A program made the translations under genes and the position numbers. DNA of 64,000 nucleotides from Fructilactobacillus hinvesii (GTDB lineage Bacteria; Bacillota; Bacilli; Lactobacillales; Lactobacillaceae): NCBI RefSeq assembly GCF_024029435.1, contig NZ_CP097118.1, positions 372,001-436,000 on the forward strand, written 5' to 3'. This document shows positions 8,393-13,727 of this stretch, in pieces (the first letter of the stretch is position 1; each line of letters starts with the position of its first letter). The notes beneath the pieces were generated by a model, which saw nothing but the letters and a program-made list of their open reading frames with translations, had not been told where the DNA came from and ran no database searches.

Positions 8393-8415
8393 TATAATTA
8401 CAAATAAGGGAGGGG
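8393..8415 (+). promoter_or_regulatory. -10 element and strong RBS of the small membrane gene at 8421
   Basis: TATAAT (8393-8398) with only a poor -35, then AAGGGAGGGG (8406-8415) just before the ATG. It lies between two divergent genes, so the start of the transporter operon is close by on the other strand. Confidence 0.5.
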
Positions 8416-8420
8416 ATTAT

Positions 8421-8648
8421 ATGTGGTTCTTTTTAGTATTATTAATATTAGTAGTACAAGTTATTCTATCTAAACAATCAAAGTTATTTTTTATAGGATT
8501 TATAGTACCTGTATTATATTTACTATATTTAGTCTATATTTTAATAACAAAAGATATTAGTATATGGATTTGGTTAGTCATATTAATAATTGGAGAAGCC
8601 GTTTTATTAGAAATTCAATATACTGAATATAATAAGCATAAAAAATAG
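8421..8648 (+). CDS. Small hydrophobic membrane protein, candidate bacteriocin immunity factor
   Basis: 75 residues with three tightly packed hydrophobic segments (about 2-17, 21-42 and 48-64) and a charged C-terminus ending in Lys-Lys. Excellent SD 5 nt before the ATG and a -10 box upstream support it as a real gene. It lies between the exporter operon and the bacteriocin gene but on the opposite strand. Small hydrophobic proteins in such positions are often dedicated immunity proteins, but I see no family signature, so this is only inference. AT-rich like the rest of the island. Confidence 0.6.
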   Translation: MWFFLVLLILVVQVILSKQSKLFFIGFIVPVLYLLYLVYILITKDISIWIWLVILIIGEAVLLEIQYTEYNKHKK

Positions 8649-8663
8649 ATTCAATAAATTTTT

Positions 8664-8700
8664 AATAAAAAAGATTGCCAATTTTAGCAATTGGCAATCT
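8664..8700 (-). terminator. Terminator of the bacteriocin gene
   Basis: AGATTGCCAATT and AATTGGCAATCT (8672-8683, 8689-8700) pair perfectly across 5 nt. On the minus strand the stem is followed by TTTTTT, so it ends the bacteriocin transcript 13 nt after the stop, ahead of the converging gene at 8421-8648. Confidence 0.9.
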
Positions 8701-8712
8701 CCTTAAAACTCT

Positions 8713-8850
8713 TTACCACCAACCACGTTGATGACCAAAGTCATAAATAGACGAAGCTGTTACTCCACGTTCAATCCATCTCCAGATTGTTCCGGAATGT
8801 CTATAGATAACTGGTCCAATCCATTTAAGAAGCTTCAAAAAAGTAGCCAT
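8713..8850 (-). CDS. Leaderless class II bacteriocin (aureocin A53/epidermicin/lacticin Q-like)
   Basis: A 45-residue peptide with no leader or double-glycine site. It begins 'MATFLKLLKW', has 'SGTIWRWIERG' in the middle, 'ASSIYDF' after it, and ends in Trp-Trp. Five Trp, six Lys/Arg and two acidic residues make it cationic and Trp-rich. The start resembles lacticin Q (MAGFLK) and epidermicin NI01 (MAAFMK), and the middle aligns with 'KGTILKWINAG' of epidermicin, from memory of those peptides. A very strong SD (AAGGAGGG, 8859-8866) and a dedicated promoter and terminator flank it. Downstream are bPH2 and MacAB-like genes typical of leaderless bacteriocin loci. Such peptides are exported without processing and permeabilise Gram-positive membranes. 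Confidence 0.85.
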   Translation of the reverse strand: MATFLKLLKWIGPVIYRHSGTIWRWIERGVTASSIYDFGHQRGWW

Positions 8851-8881
8851 ATAGAATACCCTCCTTTTCACAAATATTTTT

Positions 8882-8923
8882 CTGTTAAAATTTTTTATTC
8901 CCTTAAAATAAAAAATTTAACAG
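8882..8923 (-). repeat. Inverted repeat in the bacteriocin mRNA 5' leader
   Basis: CTGTTAAAATTTTTTATT on the left is mirrored by AATAAAAAATTTAACAG on the right with one offset base, giving a long AT-rich stem around an 8-nt loop. It would form a hairpin in the untranslated leader about 15 nt upstream of the SD, perhaps stabilising the mRNA or tuning translation (inference). Confidence 0.6.
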
Positions 8924-8940
8924 TAATACATAAAGAATTT

Positions 8941-8989
8941 AATAATTCAATTACAAAAGATTAACCCTTCTTAATTGAATTATTGTCAA
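8941..8989 (-). promoter_or_regulatory. Bacteriocin promoter flanked by a 13-bp inverted repeat operator
   Basis: On the minus strand: -35 TTGACA (8989-8984), 18-bp spacer, -10-like GTTAAT (8965-8960). Perfect inverted repeats AATAATTCAATTA (8941-8953) and TAATTGAATTATT (8972-8984) place one half-site next to the -35 and the other just after the expected start. The divergent XRE regulator at 9210 is the obvious candidate binder (inference). Confidence 0.6.
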
Positions 8990-9052
8990 TAATGTAATAT
9001 ATATTCATGATTCTATCTAGCTAAGTTTAGTTAATAGCATTGCTTTTATGGG

Positions 9053-9166
9053 TTACAAATTGGTGACAAACTTTGTATTGTAGGCTTTTAACGTGTCTAC
9101 AAATTTTACCATCCCTGAAGGAACTTTCTTATAGGACTTAGCTTTTTGTATAAGAATAAGAACATT
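9053..9166 (-). other. Possible small ORF or frameshifted remnant upstream of the bacteriocin
   Basis: On the minus strand, GGAGGTGA followed by ATG (9163-9165) opens a 19-codon frame ending at 9106 ('MFLFLYKKLS...'), cationic and hydrophobic. The frame shifted by one base stays open from before 9166 to a stop at 9053-9055 and reads like protein ('AKSYKKVPSGMVKFVD'). Either a very short peptide is made, or a 37-40-residue gene has lost one base near its start. The rest of the 8867-9209 gap holds the bacteriocin promoter and repeats; nothing else is seen. Confidence 0.3.
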
Positions 9167-9209
9167 ATAGTCACCTCCAATTTAGTTATTTTTTAAAAGA
9201 AGGGTTATT

Positions 9210-9785
9210 ATGAATTTATCAAAAAAGATAAAAAAAGCAAGAACAGATTTAAATTTAACTCAAAGTGAAGTTGCAAAAAAGTTAAATATATCTAGAAAAA
9301 CATTATCTAGTTGGGAAAATGAAAGAAGTAATCCTGATCCAGATTCTTTAAAACAATTATCATCTATTTTAAAAATAGATATTAATGAGTTATTAAATAT
9401 AGAAAAGCAAGATCATAAATCTCAAAAATCCAGTAAAAAATTTCACTTTGGACAAGTTTTATTTGGATTAAATGCCTTAACTTTATTAATTAATTGCTTA
9501 GTTTCATTATTTACTTCTAGTAATTATTTTGGATTGACTTTAATGGAGCTGATTTTAGTTATATTCACACTACATTATTTTAAAATTAAAAATATAAAAT
9601 TAACCATTCCTTATGAAGGTTTATCAATACTAGTTACATTTATTGTATCTATAATAATTTCTTGGTATCATTTAGATTCATTAAACAATGGACTAAATGT
9701 TTTTAATATTACAGGAATGCTTACAAAATCAATTATTTTAACGATATGTTTTTATTTTATTCTGGTATATTTGTATAATGACTGA
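9210..9785 (+). CDS. XRE-family regulator with C-terminal membrane helices
   Basis: 191 residues: N-terminal HTH_3 domain (about 5-60, 'LTQSEVAKKLNISRKTLSSWENERSNPD' region), a basic linker (about 64-78), then four hydrophobic segments (about 80-99, 106-121, 131-148 and 162-188). A DNA-binding head anchored in the membrane could sense envelope stress or the peptide itself. It is divergent from the bacteriocin gene, shares its AT-rich composition, and has SD AGAAGGG 5 nt before the ATG. It probably controls the bacteriocin promoter, whose inverted repeats fit a dimeric XRE protein (inference). Confidence 0.75.
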   Translation: MNLSKKIKKARTDLNLTQSEVAKKLNISRKTLSSWENERSNPDPDSLKQLSSILKIDINELLNIEKQDHKSQKSSKKFHFGQVLFGLNALTLLINCLVSLFTSSNYFGLTLMELILVIFTLHYFKIKNIKLTIPYEGLSILVTFIVSIIISWYHLDSLNNGLNVFNITGMLTKSIILTICFYFILVYLYND

Positions 9786-9825
9786 ATTAAGTTGTAAACA
9801 AAGTGAATAATACTGTTAATATAAC

Positions 9826-9868
9826 AAAAAGGTTCCAATCAATATTTTTATCGATTGGAACCTTTTTA
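9826..9868 (+). terminator. Bidirectional terminator at the right edge of the AT-rich island
   Basis: AAAAAGGTTCCAATC and GATTGGAACCTTTTT form a perfect 15-bp stem around 12 nt. It serves the XRE gene and the converging aldo/keto reductase gene. Confidence 0.9.
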
Positions 9869-9893
9869 ACTATTATGATAATTAGGCAATTAA

Positions 9894-10829
9894 TTACCGT
9901 AAATTCGTATCAATTGCTTCATATTCGTCGTCAGTCAGGTCAATTTGTAAAGCCTTGGCATTGCTTAAAACCTGTTCGGGGTGTTTAGCACCAGGAATTA
10001 CGACTGAAACGTAAGGGTTCTTAATGTACCAAGCTAAAACCAGTTGAGCCACCGTGGCGTCGTGTTCCTTGGCCATTGGTTTCAAACTGTCGACCGCTTT
10101 GATAATTTGCGAGAACCGTGGTTCTTGGAAGTTCGGATCCTCGTGGCGGATGTCATCTTTTTCAAACTTCGTTTCTTCGCTGTACTTACCGGTTAACAGA
10201 CCGGAAGCAAGTGGGAAGAAGGGCACAAATGAAATCTGGTTTTCTTGTAAGTAACCAAACCGTTCCTGTTCCGCATCGCGAGCAAACGGGTTATATTGTT
10301 CTTCATCCACGTCCACGTAACCATCGCGGTTGGCTTCGCGCAGTTGATCCATTGAGAGGTTGGAAACTCCAATGGCTTTAATCTTACCAGCTTCTTTGAG
10401 TTCTTGTAGAGCAGCTACTGCATCGTAAAGGGGCGTTTTGCCGTCCGGAAAGTGAATGTAGAAAATATCTAGGTAATCGGTTTGCAGCCGTTTCAAACTA
10501 TCTTCCACGCACTGTTTCAAGTGTTCTGGAGAGTCGTCAACGACTACATCACCACTTTCCGTCACCTTTTGACCACCCTTCGTCGCAATTTGAATTTTGC
10601 TGCGGTCGTAGTCCTGGATGGCTTGCCCGATTAATTCTTCGGAACGACCCAGTCCGTAAGCAAAGGCCGTGTCGAGCAGTGAAATGCCGTTATCAAGGGC
10701 GGTTTTCACAATTTTAATTCCGGTTTCATCGTGGAGATGCGGGAAGAGGTTGTGACCTCCAACCGCGTTCGTTCCTAATCCCAAGGGGGTGGTAGTTACG
10801 TCTGATTTTCCAATTTTAACTGTTTGCAT
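9894..10829 (-). CDS. Aldo/keto reductase
   Basis: 311 residues from the ATG at 10829, which follows a strong SD (AAAGGAG). A longer frame to 10928 would overlap the DUF488 gene and is unlikely. AKR signatures: 'DNGISLLDTAFAYGLGRSEELIG' (catalytic Asp and Tyr), 'IQIATKGG' (catalytic Lys), 'LQTDYLDIFYIHFPD' (His), and a C-terminal NADPH-binding stretch 'VSVVIPGAKHPEQV'. Reduces aldehydes or ketones with NAD(P)H in the cytosol; substrate unknown. Last gene of a three-gene minus-strand operon with DUF488 and a flavoprotein reductase, suggesting a role in redox or carbonyl stress. Confidence 0.9.
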   Translation of the reverse strand: MQTVKIGKSDVTTTPLGLGTNAVGGHNLFPHLHDETGIKIVKTALDNGISLLDTAFAYGLGRSEELIGQAIQDYDRSKIQIATKGGQKVTESGDVVVDDSPEHLKQCVEDSLKRLQTDYLDIFYIHFPDGKTPLYDAVAALQELKEAGKIKAIGVSNLSMDQLREANRDGYVDVDEEQYNPFARDAEQERFGYLQENQISFVPFFPLASGLLTGKYSEETKFEKDDIRHEDPNFQEPRFSQIIKAVDSLKPMAKEHDATVAQLVLAWYIKNPYVSVVIPGAKHPEQVLSNAKALQIDLTDDEYEAIDTNLR

Positions 10830-10833
10830 AAAC

Positions 10834-11220
10834 TTACTCCTTTCGTAACAGTGCTTGAATGGCAGGTTGCCGTTGGAGGTATTGCAGGAGCACCACTGCT
10901 TGATTGTGTTCCTGGTCTTTGGCTCCATACAGTAAAATAACGTTCGTAGTCTGCAGTTGCTTAGCTACCTCCGTTACAAAGGCCGGCGTTTCCGGATTCT
11001 GCTCCAATTCCTGGAGATAACGAGTCTGAAACTCGGGAAACCGGTCCTTGATGTGGTTAAACCACTGGCGGAGTTCCGTCGTGGGCGCAATCGCTTTGGC
11101 CCAGTCGTCTAAAGCGGCGTTCACCTTGGAAATCCCCCGCGGCCAGTGTCGGTCCACCAGAATCCGATAGCCGTCGTGATCTACTGTTTTAGTGTAAATG
11201 CGTTCGATGGTTAGCTGCAT
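10834..11220 (-). CDS. DUF488 family protein (YeaO-like)
   Basis: 128 residues with the DUF488 hallmarks 'DGYRILVDRHWPRGISK' near the N-terminus and 'VILLYGAKDQEHNQAVVLLQYL' near the C-terminus. Biochemical function of the family is not established. It starts 23 nt after the flavoprotein gene and ends 4 nt before the aldo/keto reductase start, so it is in one transcript with both. Confidence 0.85.
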   Translation of the reverse strand: MQLTIERIYTKTVDHDGYRILVDRHWPRGISKVNAALDDWAKAIAPTTELRQWFNHIKDRFPEFQTRYLQELEQNPETPAFVTEVAKQLQTTNVILLYGAKDQEHNQAVVLLQYLQRQPAIQALLRKE

Positions 11221-11243
11221 GACTGCTTCCTCTCTACCGTTTT

Positions 11244-12587
11244 TTAGAGGTGGTGTTTTGTTTCTGATTCAATGGTTGGGAATAACGTGATGAAGTCATT
11301 CATCTTTTCTGGATCAATGTGGTATTCGATGAATGGCAGGACGCTGCCGATGGAGTTATCCGCTTCGGAACTAATTTCAGTCATTCCCACGAGGTAACCT
11401 TCCTTGTCAAAGACCGTGATTGTCTTACCGTGGTTGGCCCGCATTGCTAATCGGAACCAGTCTTCACTCAAGTCAACTTCTTTGACGTCGTATTGATCTG
11501 GGTGAGCTTGAGCTTCGTCTGGAGTTACTCCAACTTGGGCGATCCGTGGGGAGGAGAAGACGGCACTTGGAACGGCTGGGTAGTGGATAGCATCAGTTGT
11601 TTTACCAGTGAAGAGCTTCGTGAGGTAGAGTCCTTCGTAAATGGCAGTTGGAGTTAAACGACCGACTTCCTTATCAACCACGTCTCCAGAGGCGTAGATG
11701 TTGTTAACGGAAGTTTGTAAGTGATCGTTAACTGCAATTCCCTTATGTGGATCGTATTCAACGCCCACTTCGTCTAAACCAATGTTTTCAACGTTTGGTA
11801 AGCGACCCGTGGCATCTAAGATCCAGTCACTCGTAACGTTGCCTTGGTTGGTTTCTACTTGGAAACCGTCTGCTTGCTTCGTAACCGCACTTGGAGTGAC
11901 GTTCTTCATGATCGTAACGCCCTTGGCTTCTAAGTCTGCCAACAGGTCAGCCACAAATGGTTGGTAGAATTGCTTCAAGGCGTGGTCGTGGTGCAGCATC
12001 AAGGTAACCTTAGTCCCAGCAGTGGCTGCGATGGTAGCAAACTCAATCGCAATGTAACCACCCCCGATAATCGTCAACCGGTCGGGTTGGTCAGCAAGGT
12101 TCAAGAAGTCGGTTCCGTTGTGCAAGTATTCTTTACCTGGAATATCTAACTGGTGGTAGTGGGCCCCAGTGGCAATCACAATTTTGTCGGCAGTGTAGTT
12201 CTTACCATCTACCGCAATCGTGTGTTCGTCAACGAGCGTTCCCTTGCCATGGATTAATTCGATTCCGAGGCTTTCAAGACCGGAACCAATGGCGTTCGGA
12301 AGGGCATCAATCACTTTGTGTTCGTGTTCGTAATTGGCCTTCCAGTCGATGGTCGTGGTTCCCGTTAACCCATTGCCTTGCATTTGATCCACCGTTTCTT
12401 TCACCTTGACCGGCATGTCGAGGGAAATCTTAGCGTTACAACCCCGGTTCGGGCAGGTTCCACCAATTTTGTCGGCTTCAATCATTCCGAGCTTAAAGCC
12501 AGCTTGAGCCAGTGGCATAGCACCGTTAAAGGCCCCGTGTCCACTTCCTAAGTATAATACATCAAATTGATATTTTTGTTCTGCCAT
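11244..12587 (-). CDS. Pyridine nucleotide-disulfide oxidoreductase (glutathione-reductase-like)
   Basis: 447 residues. FAD-binding 'GSGHGAF' (14-20), redox-active 'GGTCPNRGC' with Cys45 and Cys50, NAD(P)-binding 'TIIGGGYIAIEFATIAA' (about 170-187), second FAD motif 'NNIYASGDVV'. The dimerisation domain (about 335-447) lacks the classic His-Pro-Thr/Glu segment of glutathione reductase, so the substrate may differ (a low-molecular-weight thiol, or other small molecule). First gene of the operon; its promoter region has three copies of a 10-bp element. Confidence 0.85.
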   Translation of the reverse strand: MAEQKYQFDVLYLGSGHGAFNGAMPLAQAGFKLGMIEADKIGGTCPNRGCNAKISLDMPVKVKETVDQMQGNGLTGTTTIDWKANYEHEHKVIDALPNAIGSGLESLGIELIHGKGTLVDEHTIAVDGKNYTADKIVIATGAHYHQLDIPGKEYLHNGTDFLNLADQPDRLTIIGGGYIAIEFATIAATAGTKVTLMLHHDHALKQFYQPFVADLLADLEAKGVTIMKNVTPSAVTKQADGFQVETNQGNVTSDWILDATGRLPNVENIGLDEVGVEYDPHKGIAVNDHLQTSVNNIYASGDVVDKEVGRLTPTAIYEGLYLTKLFTGKTTDAIHYPAVPSAVFSSPRIAQVGVTPDEAQAHPDQYDVKEVDLSEDWFRLAMRANHGKTITVFDKEGYLVGMTEISSEADNSIGSVLPFIEYHIDPEKMNDFITLFPTIESETKHHL

Positions 12588-12664
12588 TGTGATACTCCTT
12601 TTTTATCAGTAAACTGAACTTGTGATACTAACCTTAAAATAGCAAAAAAACCGTAGTATCGCAA
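12587..12664 (-). promoter_or_regulatory. Three copies of a 10-bp element in the redox operon promoter
   Basis: TTGTGATACT occurs at 12587-12596 and 12620-12629, and the inverted, one-mismatch copy AGTATCGCAA at 12655-12664. The first copy spans the start codon of the flavoprotein gene. Repeats in this arrangement suggest binding sites of a dedicated regulator (inference). Confidence 0.5.
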
Positions 12665-12726
12665 TTAAACCGCCTTTATAAAAGGTATTTAGAAATTAAA
12701 TTGTTCTAAAGAGAGAAGGACGAAAA

Positions 12727-13167
12727 ATGGAACGTTATCGCACCAAGTCAGCCGTCTTTGCCATCATTGAGCAACAAGGCCAACTCCTCCTCCAACAACG
12801 GTTTCAAACCGGGATTGGGGACGGACACTATGATTTAGCTGCAGGTGGTCACGTGGAAGCGCAGGAATCCATGAAGCAAGCGCTGGTTCGTGAACTGCAC
12901 GAGGAGCTCGAGCTGACCGTCAATCCAGCGGACTTGGAATTTGCCACCTTAATGCACGTGAACTACGGGAATGACACAGTTTATTACTGTGGTTACTTCG
13001 TGGTGAAAAACTATCAAGGGACGCCTAAGATCGCAGAGCCAGATCAGGCTTCGCAGTTGAGCTGGTATACCATTGCTGCTTTACCAGACGAGTTACTGTG
13101 GGACCGGCGCCGCGCCTTAGCCAATTACCAACGCGGAATTAGCTACGATGAAGTGGGCTGGGACTAA
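12727..13167 (+). CDS. Nudix hydrolase
   Basis: 146 residues with a clear Nudix box: 'GGHVEAQESMKQALVRELHEELEL' region (about 39-61) supplying the RELxEE catalytic glutamates that bind Mg2+ or Mn2+. Hydrolyses a nucleoside diphosphate linked to another group; substrate not predictable. SD AGAGAGAAGGA precedes the ATG. Single gene, divergent from the redox operon, ended by a strong terminator. Confidence 0.9.
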   Translation: MERYRTKSAVFAIIEQQGQLLLQQRFQTGIGDGHYDLAAGGHVEAQESMKQALVRELHEELELTVNPADLEFATLMHVNYGNDTVYYCGYFVVKNYQGTPKIAEPDQASQLSWYTIAALPDELLWDRRRALANYQRGISYDEVGWD

Positions 13168-13181
13168 ATGTTTAAGAAAGC

Positions 13182-13217
13182 AAAAAGCCATTCGTGTTAT
13201 GACACGGATGGCTTTTT
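13182..13217 (+). terminator. Terminator after the Nudix gene (bidirectional)
   Basis: AAAAAGCCATTCGTGT and ACACGGATGGCTTTTT form a 16-bp stem (one mismatch) with a 4-nt loop; T-runs on both strands also serve the converging nrdI. Confidence 0.9.
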
Positions 13218-13241
13218 GACTGAATTTAGGTAGTGGAAAGG

Positions 13242-13715
13242 CTACTTAGCCGTTAAAACTTCTGCACTGCGAGCCACCATGTCGGCGTAAATGCGGTGAA
13301 CGTCCCGGTCGGTACCACGGAGTTCAAAGTCCGCCAGAAACGGGACGTGAAACATCCGCGAGTAACGTTTCGCCGTCAAGCAGTATTGAGCGTTGAAGTT
13401 TTTGTTACCACTGCCAAAGATCCCCAGACAGAGGCGAGCGTTGTTTTTGTAACCAATGTATTCGCCGAGGGTGTTGGTTAACAATTCTGTGACCCCACTG
13501 CCAATTCCGTCACCACCGTCTAGGTAAGTCGGAACGGTCACGAAGTAGGGTTTGGTTTCTACAGCAAAATCGGTTTGATCACTGATTTCGGTTCCCTCCA
13601 CGAGGGGATTAGCGGGATCTTGCTCGTGTTGCTGGTGGGCGTAGGCCGTGAGATTATCCACAAAGTTACGGGTGTTTCCTTCGATTGAGATATACAAGAT
13701 GCGCATTGGTTCCAT
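13242..13715 (-). CDS. nrdI: NrdI-like flavodoxin
   Basis: 157 residues. N-terminal FMN-phosphate loop 'ISIEGNTRNF' and the family segment 'GIFGSGNKNFNAQYCLTAKRY' followed by 'FELRGT' identify NrdI. NrdI supplies oxidant to load the Mn(III)2-tyrosyl radical cofactor in class Ib ribonucleotide reductase (established), which fits a manganese-rich lactic acid bacterium. No nrdEF or nrdH lies nearby, so this copy stands alone. Starts 12 nt after yfhO; its SD (GGAGG) lies in that gap. Confidence 0.85.
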   Translation of the reverse strand: MEPMRILYISIEGNTRNFVDNLTAYAHQQHEQDPANPLVEGTEISDQTDFAVETKPYFVTVPTYLDGGDGIGSGVTELLTNTLGEYIGYKNNARLCLGIFGSGNKNFNAQYCLTAKRYSRMFHVPFLADFELRGTDRDVHRIYADMVARSAEVLTAK

Positions 13716-13727
13716 GATAAGCCTCCA

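Noticed and set aside
8728..8964. 78-codon plus-strand frame across the bacteriocin gene
   Set aside because: It has no SD, runs antisense through the bacteriocin gene and its promoter repeats, and its product is not protein-like.
10830..10928. N-terminal extension of the aldo/keto reductase
   Set aside because: It overlaps the DUF488 gene and adds non-family sequence; the ATG at 10829 has a strong SD.
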